This document shows, one piece after another, positions 50,475 through 58,571 of a stretch of DNA of 64,000 bases. Numbering within the stretch: the first letter of the stretch is position 1; the number at the start of each line of letters is the position of its first letter. A program made the position numbers and the translations under genes. Origin of the DNA: Amycolatopsis sp. MtRt-6 (GTDB lineage Bacteria; Actinomycetota; Actinomycetes; Mycobacteriales; Pseudonocardiaceae); contig NZ_JADWPD010000011.1 of the NCBI RefSeq assembly GCF_017308975.1, positions 1-64,000 on the forward strand, in the 5' to 3' direction. The notes below the pieces were generated by a model that ran no database searches, was not told the origin of the DNA, and saw only the letters and a list, made by a program, of their open reading frames with translations.

Positions 50475-52977
50475 CACGACGATGCGCGAGCCTGTGGGAG
50501 GCGCGCTGAACGGCCGGACCGGAGCATGGTCGGACCGGAGCCTGTCTGCGGAGGACCGCGTGGCCGCGATCATGGAGGACTTGCATTACGACGAGCTGGT
50601 ATCCATCGTCTGCAACGACTTCCGCCCGTTCGTGCAACGGGGAGTCCCGGCCCCGGCGTACACCGATGGCCCCTGCGGTCTGCGAGACGTGGAAGGCGCG
50701 ACGGCATTGCCGGTCGCGGTTGCCCTTGCGGCCACGTTCGATCCGGCAGAGGCCTACGGCTACGGACAGGTCCTCGCCGCGGAGGCCAAGCACGCGCAGC
50801 ACAACTGTCTCCTGGGACCGAGTCTGGACATCGCACGTGACCCGTCGGGCGGACGGCTTCCCGAAGGCTACGGCGAGGCCCCCGAGCTGGTCGCTGGTAT
50901 CGGCGAGGCGTACGTGCGCGGAGTGCAGGACAATGGCGTCCTCGTCATGGTCAAGCACTTCGTGGCCAACAACTTCGAGTCCCGCCGCACCGGCTGGGGA
51001 CCAGTCCTCGAGCGTGGCGACAGCGTCGACATCCGGCTCGGGAGGGCTGCCCTCTGGGAGACCTACCTCTGGCCGTTCCGCCGGGTCGCTCAGGCCGGCG
51101 CCTGGGCCTTCATGGGGTCCTACAACCGGTTGAACGGCCATTACACCTGCGAGTCGAGCGACCTCTTGGACATCCCGAGACGGCGCTGGGGCTGGCTGGG
51201 ATTCTTCGCGCCCGACTACATCTTCGCGGTCCGCGACGTCGAGTCGGCCTGGCGCGCGGGGCTGGACCTGCCCGGGATCGAAGGAGACTCCGGCCGAACG
51301 GCCGAGATCGTCCGTCGAAGCGGCATCGATCCTGCTCCCTCGGTCCGTCGAGTCGCCCGAGCCATGATCGCGAGCGGGATGATGGACCGCGTGACGGCGA
51401 ACGGCGATGGTTCCCCATCCACCGCGGCACATCGCGATCTCGCCCGTCGGGTGGCAACTCGTGGAGCCGTGCTGCTCAAGAACGTCGAAGGTTTGCTTCC
51501 GCTCGACGGAAACGTCGGCTCGATCGCCGTCGTCGGCCCATCCGGTCTCGACGCGATCTATGTCATGGGCGGCTCCGCCTCGGTCTCTCTCGAAGCGCAA
51601 CGAGTCGTCACGCCTCTCGCCGGTCTTCAAGCGCGCGCCGGCGAACAGGTACGGCTGGCAGTCGCGCAGGGCAGCCTCGGAGACGCACCGCTGCCCGACG
51701 TCCCGGCGGAGCTCTTCACGACACCGGACGGTGCCGGTGCCGGCGTCGAGCTCGTGCTGTCGTACCGGGACGAGAGGGGAGTCGAGCAAGAGCGTCGAGA
51801 CGTCCTCCCGATGATGTCGTTCATCGGTGCGCCCGAGGGAGTGGCGGGTGCCTGGAAGGCCACCCTGCGCACGTTCCTGACCGTCGAGCAGGGTGGTGAC
51901 TATCGGCTCTCGCTGCTGGTGGGCGGCCACGCCGAACTGTCAGTGAACGGAACGAAAGTCATGGCCGGGGCGCGGGAAGCTTCCCGATTTCTCGGCGGTC
52001 CGGCTTACCCGTTGCAGGCTGTTGTCACCCTGCCCGCGCACCAAGGCGTGCTGCTCGAGTTGACCTACGAGCCCGGGCCCGCGATCGAGATGGCCGAGGT
52101 GGACCTCGTTCCCGGGGTCCGGCTCGGGTGGCAGCACCCGGCGGCCATGCACGAGGAGGCGGCCGCCGTGGCGGCCGGGTGCGACGCGGCGATCGTCCTC
52201 GTGAACGCGGCATCGGGCGAGGGGATGGATCGCGCGGGCCTGGGCCTGCCTGGTGATCAGGACGTCCTCGTCGAGCGGATCGCGGCGGTGAACGCCCGGA
52301 CGATCGTGGTGCTCAACACGCCGGGGCCGGTCTTGATGCCCTGGATCGACGAAGTCGGGGCAGTGCTCGAGATGTGGTATCCGGGCGAGCAGTTCGGCAA
52401 CGCGCTCGCGGACATCGTCTTCGGCGACGTCGCGCCCGGTGGGCGTCTTCCGGTGACCTTCCCGGTGGCGGCCTCTGATCTCCCGGGTCGCCCGGACACC
52501 GGTTCGTTCCCCGAAGTCGTCGCCTACGACGAGGGCACCCTGGTCGGGTACCGCCACCTCGCCGCCGCCGGCAAGCCGGCGCTCTTCCCCTTCGGTCATG
52601 GTCTTTCGTACGGCGTCCATGCGAACGAGCTGATCGGGACGGACGTCGAAGGAGCCTCGGTCCGGCTTCGCTTGCGGGTCAGCGAAACGTCGGGCCGGGC
52701 AACGGAAGCCGTGATCCAGGTCTACGTGCGGCCGGAGACGACCGCCACCGAGCCTCGGCGGCTCGTCGCGTTCCGGCGCGTGTCGCTGGCGCCGGGGGAG
52801 AGCGTGGAAGTTCCCGTGGTGGTCGAGCCGCAGGCTTGGCTGTCGTACGACGAAGGTGCCGACGATCTGGTCGAGAAGGACGGGGTCTACGAGCTGACGA
52901 TCGCCGACGATGCCGAAGATCGCGGGATCGCGATCTCAGTACGGCTCGCCGACGGTGCACTGTCCGTCCTTCCCTAG
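50461..52977 (+). CDS. GH3 beta-glucosidase with PA14-like insert
   Basis: An 838-residue glycoside hydrolase family 3 enzyme. The N-terminal barrel has the Lys-His pair (Lys165, His166 in MVKHF) and the nucleophile is expected at Asp252 in FFAPDYIFAV. The middle has the second GH3 domain with a PA14-like insert (AWKATLRTFLTVEQGGDYRL, about residues 470-550). The C-terminus is a fibronectin-III-like domain. No signal peptide. The ATG at 50461 follows GGGAG by six bases. It would remove glucose left after rhamnose release. Confidence 0.9.
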   Translation: MPLDDTTMREPVGGALNGRTGAWSDRSLSAEDRVAAIMEDLHYDELVSIVCNDFRPFVQRGVPAPAYTDGPCGLRDVEGATALPVAVALAATFDPAEAYGYGQVLAAEAKHAQHNCLLGPSLDIARDPSGGRLPEGYGEAPELVAGIGEAYVRGVQDNGVLVMVKHFVANNFESRRTGWGPVLERGDSVDIRLGRAALWETYLWPFRRVAQAGAWAFMGSYNRLNGHYTCESSDLLDIPRRRWGWLGFFAPDYIFAVRDVESAWRAGLDLPGIEGDSGRTAEIVRRSGIDPAPSVRRVARAMIASGMMDRVTANGDGSPSTAAHRDLARRVATRGAVLLKNVEGLLPLDGNVGSIAVVGPSGLDAIYVMGGSASVSLEAQRVVTPLAGLQARAGEQVRLAVAQGSLGDAPLPDVPAELFTTPDGAGAGVELVLSYRDERGVEQERRDVLPMMSFIGAPEGVAGAWKATLRTFLTVEQGGDYRLSLLVGGHAELSVNGTKVMAGAREASRFLGGPAYPLQAVVTLPAHQGVLLELTYEPGPAIEMAEVDLVPGVRLGWQHPAAMHEEAAAVAAGCDAAIVLVNAASGEGMDRAGLGLPGDQDVLVERIAAVNARTIVVLNTPGPVLMPWIDEVGAVLEMWYPGEQFGNALADIVFGDVAPGGRLPVTFPVAASDLPGRPDTGSFPEVVAYDEGTLVGYRHLAAAGKPALFPFGHGLSYGVHANELIGTDVEGASVRLRLRVSETSGRATEAVIQVYVRPETTATEPRRLVAFRRVSLAPGESVEVPVVVEPQAWLSYDEGADDLVEKDGVYELTIADDAEDRGIAISVRLADGALSVLP

Positions 52978-52995
52978 TGATGAAAGTAGGTTGCT

Positions 52996-53949
52996 GTGCC
53001 GCTTGACTCCTTTCTCGCCGCGAAAGTCCATCTGCTCGAGGGCCTGAGCTGGGCCGATCGTGACGACCCGGCCGTGGCCCACCGCTTTGCCGAGTTCGAA
53101 GTCGACCCGGCCGCGTGGGTGACGCCACCAGGCGTCTCGATCGAGGACCGCACGATCGACGGTCCGCGCGGTCGCATTCCCATCCGCAGCTACCGATCGT
53201 CCGCAGGCCAGGAGGCCGTGCTGGTCTGGCTGCACGGAGGCGGGTTCTCCGGCGGGGACGTCGACATGCCCGAGTCGCACGTCGTCGCGGTCGAACTGGC
53301 GGCCCGAGCGGGCGTCACCGTGGTGACTGTCGGGTACCGGCTCGCGCGGGACGGCGTGCGATACCCGGTACCCGTCGACGACGCGGAAGCAGCGTGGTGC
53401 TGGGTGGTCGACCAGGGCTGTCCGGATGCCGGCTCCTACGCACTCGGTGGTGCGAGCGCCGGCGCCACGCTCGCGCTCTCGACGGCTCTTCGCCACCGCG
53501 CCTCGCCTCGCCGGCCGGACCGGTTGCTGCTGGCGTACCCCTTCGCGCACTTCCCGGTCCCTGCGCTCGACAGCAGCACCGCGGCCGACATGCAGCTGCT
53601 GCCGCTGGCGATGCGTTTCGAGCCGGCAACGATCGCGGAGACGGTGCGCAACTACGTCGGGCGCATCTCCGACCTGCCTGCCGACGCGATACCTGGTGCA
53701 GGTGACCTCTCGGGCTTGCCGCCGACCAGCGTGGTGCTCAGTGAGCTGGACGACCTGCGAGGCTCCGGGGAGCTGCTCCTCGAGCAGCTGGCCGAGGTGG
53801 GGGTGGCGGCGGACGCGTACCTCGCCACCGGCATGCCCCACGGTCACCTCAACCGGACCCCGTCGCTGCGAGAGGTGGACCTGTCACTCGAGTACCTCGC
53901 CGGTGCTCTCAAGGACATGGCGCGCACCGGCCGAGATCGCACCGCGTGA
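52996..53949 (+). CDS. alpha/beta hydrolase, HSL-type esterase
   Basis: A 317-residue esterase of the hormone-sensitive-lipase group. It has the oxyanion motif LHGGGFSGGD, the nucleophile elbow GGASAGA, Asp in LSELDDLRGSG and His in TGMPHGHLN. It starts with GTG 18 bases after the GH3 stop and is the third ester hydrolase in the rhamnoside operon, each from a different fold or subfamily. A terminal gene of the operon, it faces the convergent amidohydrolase. Confidence 0.86.
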   Translation: MPLDSFLAAKVHLLEGLSWADRDDPAVAHRFAEFEVDPAAWVTPPGVSIEDRTIDGPRGRIPIRSYRSSAGQEAVLVWLHGGGFSGGDVDMPESHVVAVELAARAGVTVVTVGYRLARDGVRYPVPVDDAEAAWCWVVDQGCPDAGSYALGGASAGATLALSTALRHRASPRRPDRLLLAYPFAHFPVPALDSSTAADMQLLPLAMRFEPATIAETVRNYVGRISDLPADAIPGAGDLSGLPPTSVVLSELDDLRGSGELLLEQLAEVGVAADAYLATGMPHGHLNRTPSLREVDLSLEYLAGALKDMARTGRDRTA

Positions 53950-54076
53950 CCTCTCCGGCCCGGGGACGAAGACCGGGTGAAGCAGACGCAGCGTCACGGC
54001 TGGCGATCATGCCCTGCCTGGAGCCCGAAGATCGCGGCTGCGTTGGTGTCCAGGATGGTGGTCGCCTGCTCGGCGC

Positions 54077-55084
54077 TCAGGCCCGGCTGATGTAGTCGAT
54101 CGCCGACTGGTACTCGGTTCTGGTCTGGAGGCTTCCGCGTTGGGCGGCTGTGGGGAAGAGGTCGAAGGCTCGGTGGCCGAGTTCCTCGACTTCTTGCGGT
54201 GCGAGGACGTGGGAGTTCCGGAGCGCGTCGATGTTGCGTTTCATGTTGTTCTCGTTCGAGCAGGGGACTCCGGCGTCGGCCCCGTAAACGATGTGGTCGC
54301 GGGGCACCATCGTGACTGCTGCGGCAAGATTGGCGTCGGTGCCGGACGCGGCGGTGTCGAGGTAGAGCTTCGCCAGGTCGGTGCGGATGTCATCGGCGGT
54401 CAGGCCCAGTGGGTTGAACACGTACTCCTCCGCCCCCAGCAGCCCGAGGCGGCCGGAGAGCGCGGGCAGGGCGCCGCCGCAGTGGGCGAGGACGACGGTG
54501 AGACGGGGGTACCGGCGGAAGAATCCTGCGTAGAGCAGGTCCACAACGGTCCGGGTGGTCTCGAACGGAAACTCGACCAGGACGGCGGTCTGCCGGAACA
54601 CGGGCGCTACGGCGCTTGGATGGACGAACAGCACGGCCGAGCGCCGGTCGAGCTCCTCCCACATCGGCGCCAGACGTGGGTCCCCGAGCGGGACACCTGC
54701 CCAGCGGGTGAACAGGATGTAGCCGTCAGGGTGAGTTTCGGTGTCGCCACGCGCGATCTCGGCCAGAGCTGCGTCCGGGTCGTCGGTGGGCAAGGCGGCG
54801 AGCAGGCCGAAGCGGCCGGGGTGGTCGGCCACGAGCTGGGCGCCGTAGTCGTTCCAGGCGCGCAGTTGCGGAAGCGGGGCATCGAGTAGTGCCGGGCTGA
54901 GCATCTGCGTGGCGATGCCAAGGCGATCCATGGTGGCGAGCATCATCTCGGGTCGCCAGTGGTGGGGCTCGGGCGTCAGGAGGTGCGCGTCCCTCAGCTG
55001 GCGCCACTGGGTTTCCCGGGCCTCTGCCGTCGTCGGCGGGGTGAAATGTGCGTGGATGTCCACCCAGCCGTTGATCTTGTCCAT
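54077..55084 (-). CDS. amidohydrolase-family protein (ACMSD-like), 3' frameshift
   Basis: A 335-residue metal-dependent amidohydrolase/decarboxylase of the ACMSD type. Metal ligands are His11 and His13 in DIHAHF, then His in LFVHPS and LAHCGG and Asp in YGADAGVP. The frame stops at 54077 after YISRA, but the next frame continues PGLSAEQATTILDTNAAAIF to a stop at 53994, which is the usual C-terminal helix of this family. One lost base near 54080-54090 would explain this. Most of the active site is unaffected. It is divergent from a TetR gene with two matching operators between. Confidence 0.82.
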   Translation of the reverse strand: MDKINGWVDIHAHFTPPTTAEARETQWRQLRDAHLLTPEPHHWRPEMMLATMDRLGIATQMLSPALLDAPLPQLRAWNDYGAQLVADHPGRFGLLAALPTDDPDAALAEIARGDTETHPDGYILFTRWAGVPLGDPRLAPMWEELDRRSAVLFVHPSAVAPVFRQTAVLVEFPFETTRTVVDLLYAGFFRRYPRLTVVLAHCGGALPALSGRLGLLGAEEYVFNPLGLTADDIRTDLAKLYLDTAASGTDANLAAAVTMVPRDHIVYGADAGVPCSNENNMKRNIDALRNSHVLAPQEVEELGHRAFDLFPTAAQRGSLQTRTEYQSAIDYISRA

Positions 55085-55106
55085 GACGCGTTCTCCTCAC
55101 ATCAAA

Positions 55107-55150
55107 TTGCACTCCAGTGCAACAAGTTCGATGTTTGCACTGGAGTGCAA
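55107..55150. promoter_or_regulatory. twin TTGCACT-N2-AGTGCAA operators
   Basis: Two perfect 7-bp inverted repeats, TTGCACTCCAGTGCAA (55107-55122) and TTGCACTGGAGTGCAA (55135-55150), have centres 28 bp apart. They fill the divergent gap between amidohydrolase and TetR genes and the second one ends ten bases before the TetR start. They are very likely the binding sites of that TetR protein. Confidence 0.85.
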
Positions 55151-55160
55151 TAATGTCAAC

Positions 55161-55790
55161 ATGAGGCAGGCGGACAGTGAGAAGCAGGACGGCAGGACGC
55201 GCAACGCCCAGGTCAACCGGGAGCGCGTCTATGCGGCAGCGATCAAGGTGTTCGCATCGCGCGGCTACGACGCCGCCACGATGGACGAGATCGCGGCCGA
55301 GGCCGGCGTGGTCCGGCGGACCGCGTTCAATCACTTCCCCGCGAAGTCGGACATCGCCACCGAGTGGGCCGTACGAGTCGGGGAGTCGGTGTTCGCCCTG
55401 GTCCGCGACGTCGACCGCATCACCTCTGCCGCGGACCGGGTGCGGGCGTATTTCCACGAGCTGGCCCTGCGGGCGGAGCGGAACTGGGACGAGACCCGGC
55501 AGATGACAACCGGGCTGCTGCGCGGACACGGCGTACCGGCCCACCGCTCCCAGCTTTCCGCGGAACTGCGCGACTGGCTGCGTGCCTCTCAACGGGAGCG
55601 GCCGGACAGTGGACCGGCACCCTCTGCCGATCCTGCCCTGGCCGTGGACGTGCTCTACGACGTCTTCCAGGGCGCAGTCGTGCGACGGCTCTCCCAAGAG
55701 GCTCCGCCGCACGGGGCGCTCACGGCCGAGGTGGACGCCGCAATCGCGCTCGTGCTGGCCGGATTCGCGAGCGGTGCCGGACATCCATAG
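55161..55790 (+). CDS. TetR family regulator
   Basis: A 209-residue repressor. The helix-turn-helix spans about residues 22-65 (AAIKVFASRGYDAATMDEIA and RRTAFNHFPAKSDI). It is divergent from the amidohydrolase gene and the twin palindromic operators sit in front of both, so it probably represses that gene and itself, with an aromatic or amide ligand as inducer. Confidence 0.9.
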   Translation: MRQADSEKQDGRTRNAQVNRERVYAAAIKVFASRGYDAATMDEIAAEAGVVRRTAFNHFPAKSDIATEWAVRVGESVFALVRDVDRITSAADRVRAYFHELALRAERNWDETRQMTTGLLRGHGVPAHRSQLSAELRDWLRASQRERPDSGPAPSADPALAVDVLYDVFQGAVVRRLSQEAPPHGALTAEVDAAIALVLAGFASGAGHP

Positions 55791-55840
55791 ACCACGCAGG
55801 AAGGTGTGCCGCCAGGGACAAGGCTCATCCCGGCAACACC

Positions 55841-55881
55841 GGCCAGGCGGGTCGCCGGATGATCCGGGAGGAAAGTCCGGG
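55841..55881 (+). other. RNase P RNA-like sequence element (partial)
   Basis: CCAGGCGGGTCGCC is followed by GAGGAAAGTCCGGG (55868-55881). The order CAGGCGGTCGC, hairpin, then GAGGAAAGTCC is the conserved 5' part of bacterial RNase P RNA. The conserved downstream blocks are not found, so this is not a whole rnpB gene. It may be a fragment or a coincidence. Confidence 0.3.
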
Positions 55882-55953
55882 TCGTCGCCTCGTTCTGCCG
55901 CAACCGCTGGAGCGCGAAGAGAACGTCTTCACCGGACTCTGAAGTGACCGAAG

Positions 55954-55969
55954 TCCCGCCTCGGCGGGA
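55954..55969. terminator. TCCCGCC hairpin after TetR gene
   Basis: TCCCGCC and GGCGGGA form a perfect 7-bp stem with a two-base loop (realistically a 6-bp stem with a four-base loop), 164 bases past the TetR stop. It could insulate the next gene from read-through. No T-run follows. Confidence 0.45.
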
Positions 55970-56002
55970 TGATCCGGGCGCGGTTGGTGGTCAGCCTCAC
56001 AA

Positions 56003-56029
56003 TAATTTACTTGACTAGGCTGTAAATTA
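56003..56029. promoter_or_regulatory. TAATTTAC-N11-GTAAATTA operator
   Basis: Perfect 8-bp arms (56003-56010 and 56022-56029) in an A/T-rich patch end 16 bases before the start of the resorcylate-decarboxylase-like gene. The size suits a TetR-type site; the TetR gene at 57037-57648 is the nearest candidate. Confidence 0.65.
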
Positions 56030-56045
56030 ATTGCACGCTGGGGAC

Positions 56046-57002
56046 ATGAAGACGATCACCCTTGAAGAACACTTCGGAGTTCCGGCAGCCAGCAAGTGGG
56101 TCCCTGAGATGCAGGGGGACTGGCTGGTCGGCCAACTCGACGACCTCGGCGAAGGGCGGCTCCAGGAGATGGACGCCCACGGAATCGACATCCAGGTCCT
56201 TTCCCTCCTCTCGCCCGGCGTGCAACTGCTCACCGGTCAGGAGGCGGTGCAGACCGCCCGGAACTCCAACGACCTGCTGGCCAAGGCCGTGCGGGAACAC
56301 CCGACGCGATTCATGGGATGGGCCGCGCTGCCCACGGACGACCCTCGAGCCGCCGCGGACGAACTGGACCGGGCCGTGAGCGAGCTCGGCCTCGCCGGGG
56401 CACTGGTGAACAGCACGTTCGGCACCAACGGCGCCTTCCTGGACGACCCCCGGTTCGAGCCGCTGCTCGCTCGGATCGAACAGCTCGGCGTGCCGCTCTA
56501 CCTCCACCCTGCCGCACCGCCGCAGGCCCTGCGGAACCTGCTGTTCGACGGCTTCACGCCGGTCGTCGGCCACCTCCTCGAGACGGCCTCCTGGGGCTGG
56601 CACTCCGAACTCGGGCTCCACAGCCTGCGCATGGTCCTGGCCGGCGTCTTCGAGCGCCACCCGGATCTGCGCGTGGTCCTGGGGCACGGCGGGGAAATGC
56701 TGCCGTTCATGATGGCCCGCATCGACGAATTCCTGCTCCCGGAACGGACCGGGCTCGCGGAACTGCCGTCCGCCTACTTCCTGCGGAACTTCTGGGTGAC
56801 CACCAGCGCCCTCACCGCGCTGCCGCCCGTCCTGTGCGCCCTGCAGGTCTTCGGCGTCGACCGCGTCCTGTTCAGCGTCGACTACCCGCTCACCCAGATG
56901 GGTCCGGTCCGCGCCGTGCTCGACGCGCTGCCGCTCGCCCCCGCCGACAAACAGAAGGTGGCCGGTGGCAACGCCGCCACACTGCTCGGTCTCGGGTCCT
57001 AG
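56046..57002 (+). CDS. gamma-resorcylate decarboxylase-like amidohydrolase
   Basis: A 318-residue metal-dependent enzyme of the amidohydrolase-2 group. The first motif is LEEHFG (Glu7-x-His9) instead of HxH, as in gamma-resorcylate and 2,3-dihydroxybenzoate decarboxylases. Further expected ligands are His154 in LYLHPAAPP, His214 in LGHGGEM and Asp279 in SVDYPL. It would remove CO2 from a hydroxylated benzoate to give a phenol that the FAD hydroxylase and ring-cleavage enzymes nearby could use. The ATG at 56046 is preferred to a TTG at 56031; a clear Shine-Dalgarno is lacking. Confidence 0.85.
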   Translation: MKTITLEEHFGVPAASKWVPEMQGDWLVGQLDDLGEGRLQEMDAHGIDIQVLSLLSPGVQLLTGQEAVQTARNSNDLLAKAVREHPTRFMGWAALPTDDPRAAADELDRAVSELGLAGALVNSTFGTNGAFLDDPRFEPLLARIEQLGVPLYLHPAAPPQALRNLLFDGFTPVVGHLLETASWGWHSELGLHSLRMVLAGVFERHPDLRVVLGHGGEMLPFMMARIDEFLLPERTGLAELPSAYFLRNFWVTTSALTALPPVLCALQVFGVDRVLFSVDYPLTQMGPVRAVLDALPLAPADKQKVAGGNAATLLGLGS

Positions 57003-57036
57003 CCTGGGCAGCAGCGCGTCATCGCTGGGGAGGGTT

Positions 57037-57648
57037 TCAGCCGTCGGTGCTGATCAACGGCCACAGGGTGTCGATCACCCGGTCGGCCTCGGCGGGATCG
57101 AGCTCGCCGGTGCGCAGGAAGGTCGCGAGGTAGCTGCCCAGGCACAGGTCGGCCAGGACCTCGACGTCGACGTCCGCCTTGACCGAGCCGTGGTCCTGCA
57201 ACTGCCGCATCGTGTCGATCAGGATGTTCAGCTGCGGAGCGATCGTCCGTTCCCGGAAGATCTCCAGCAGGTCCGGGTGGCGTCCGGCGTCGGCCAGGAT
57301 GTGGCCCATCAGGCCCAGGCCCCGCTCCCGCACCTCTTCCGGCATCACCGCGCGCATGGCTGCCTTGAGGGCGTCCTGCGGGTCGAGTCCGTCCACCTCG
57401 GCACCGGCCGCGCCCGGTGCGATCAGACCGAGCGCATCGACCACGAGCTCGTGCAGGTTCGCCCAGCGCAGGTAGATCGTCGGACGCGTGACGCCGGCTG
57501 CCTTGGCGATGTCGCCGAGAGACGTGCGCGCGTATCCGTCCGCCGCCAGCCGCTCCAATGTCGCCCTGAGGATCGCGCTCTCCACCGCGGGGTCTCTCGG
57601 CCTGCCCCGGGACACCGCCCCGGACTGGGCGGTCTGCTCGCTGGTCAT
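57037..57648 (-). CDS. TetR family regulator
   Basis: A 203-residue repressor. The N-terminal helix-turn-helix is about residues 25-70 (LERLAADGYARTSLGDIAKA and VTRPTIYLRWANLHEL). It is convergent with the decarboxylase gene and is the nearest regulator to the TAATTTAC palindrome in front of it. The ligand domain resembles that of TetR proteins with a C-terminal helical dimer interface. Confidence 0.88.
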   Translation of the reverse strand: MTSEQTAQSGAVSRGRPRDPAVESAILRATLERLAADGYARTSLGDIAKAAGVTRPTIYLRWANLHELVVDALGLIAPGAAGAEVDGLDPQDALKAAMRAVMPEEVRERGLGLMGHILADAGRHPDLLEIFRERTIAPQLNILIDTMRQLQDHGSVKADVDVEVLADLCLGSYLATFLRTGELDPAEADRVIDTLWPLISTDG

Positions 57649-57922
57649 GGGCGCGAGGTTAGGTGCGCGTCTCGGCTACCGGCAACCCGGCCGGGTCAGC
57701 GAGGCACCCAGGGCGGGGTGTCGTCCGGCCGGCACAGCGGATACTGCCCCCGGTCGCCGTCGAGGGCGACCAGGCGGTACTCGGCAAGCAGGGAGGCGTC
57801 GAATGCCTCCGAGGTCGGGGCGGTGGTCGTGAAGTGCAGAGACCACACCTGCCGCGACGGGCCCAATGATCGGCGCGAACGCGATCGGGAACACCACCAC
57901 GGCGGTTCATCCCGGCGCTTTC
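57649..57922. other. short interval with possible gene fragments
   Basis: On the reverse strand one frame reads a protein-like C-terminus (EAFDASLLAEYRLVALDGD to a stop at 57696) and another reads a hydrophobic helix (MVVFPIAFAPIIGPVAAGVV). Neither has a proper start or upstream part. They may be remnants of lost genes. Confidence 0.3.
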
Positions 57923-58477
57923 TCAAGATGTCGGAATGTGCTGCTGGGAAGTCTTGTATTCGTCCACGATCGTGTTGAGCACCGAGCTGTCGTCGGGTGG
58001 GTCGATCTCCAGCTCGAAGACGGTGCTCACGCGGGCAATGAGGAAGTAGAAACCGACCATGATGACGGTCTCGACCAGTTGTCGGTCGGTGTAGTGGCCG
58101 CGTGCCGCCTCGAAGATCTCGTCCGGCACCTCGGGTGATCGTGCGGCGCTGTCGGCAAACGCGAGCAGGGTGCGCTGGGCCTCGGTGAACTCGCTGGAAG
58201 TGAGGTCGCGGGCGGCCAGCGCGTCGCGCTGGGCGTCGGTGACTCCCGCCGATCGCGAGATGGAGATGTGTTGCTCCCATTCGTACGGGGCCGAGAACGC
58301 TACGCCGCTGTTCATGATGACCAGCTCACGGTCGACCGCGGGCAGTGCCCCCGCGGCGAACTGGGCTGCGCCCAGCTTGCTGACGGCGGAGCCGATATCG
58401 GGTGAATGCCCGAGCATGCGGACGATGTTGACTGTCACCTCGTCCGAGGGAAGTTCCGGATAGCCGATACGAGCCAT
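57923..58477 (-). CDS. carboxymuconolactone decarboxylase family protein
   Basis: A 184-residue all-helical protein of the CMD/AhpD fold. The family segment ELVIMNSGVAFSAPYEWEQH has the usual Tyr-Glu-Trp-x-x-His, but the Cys residues used by AhpD-type peroxidases are absent. It ends with VGFYFLIARVSTVFELEI. In the aromatic locus it could act as a decarboxylase or lactone-related enzyme. The ATG at 58477 has a GGGCGG stretch upstream. The SDR gene lies 94 bases upstream on the same strand. Confidence 0.82.
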   Translation of the reverse strand: MARIGYPELPSDEVTVNIVRMLGHSPDIGSAVSKLGAAQFAAGALPAVDRELVIMNSGVAFSAPYEWEQHISISRSAGVTDAQRDALAARDLTSSEFTEAQRTLLAFADSAARSPEVPDEIFEAARGHYTDRQLVETVIMVGFYFLIARVSTVFELEIDPPDDSSVLNTIVDEYKTSQQHIPTS

Positions 58478-58571
58478 GGTTGCCCGCCCTTCAATTCGTG
58501 TGTGGTCGATGTGGTTCGGACCGGTCCGGAGCTCGTTCGCGTCGGCCGGTGGGCGGCTTGTGGCCAGGAGT

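Noticed and set aside
47784..50573. Reverse open frame of 929 codons opposite the second rhamnosidase
   Set aside because: Same reason: antisense shadow of a GH78 gene with complete catalytic motifs.
55841..55990. Complete RNase P RNA gene
   Set aside because: Only the 5' motif is present; the later conserved blocks and pairing are missing.
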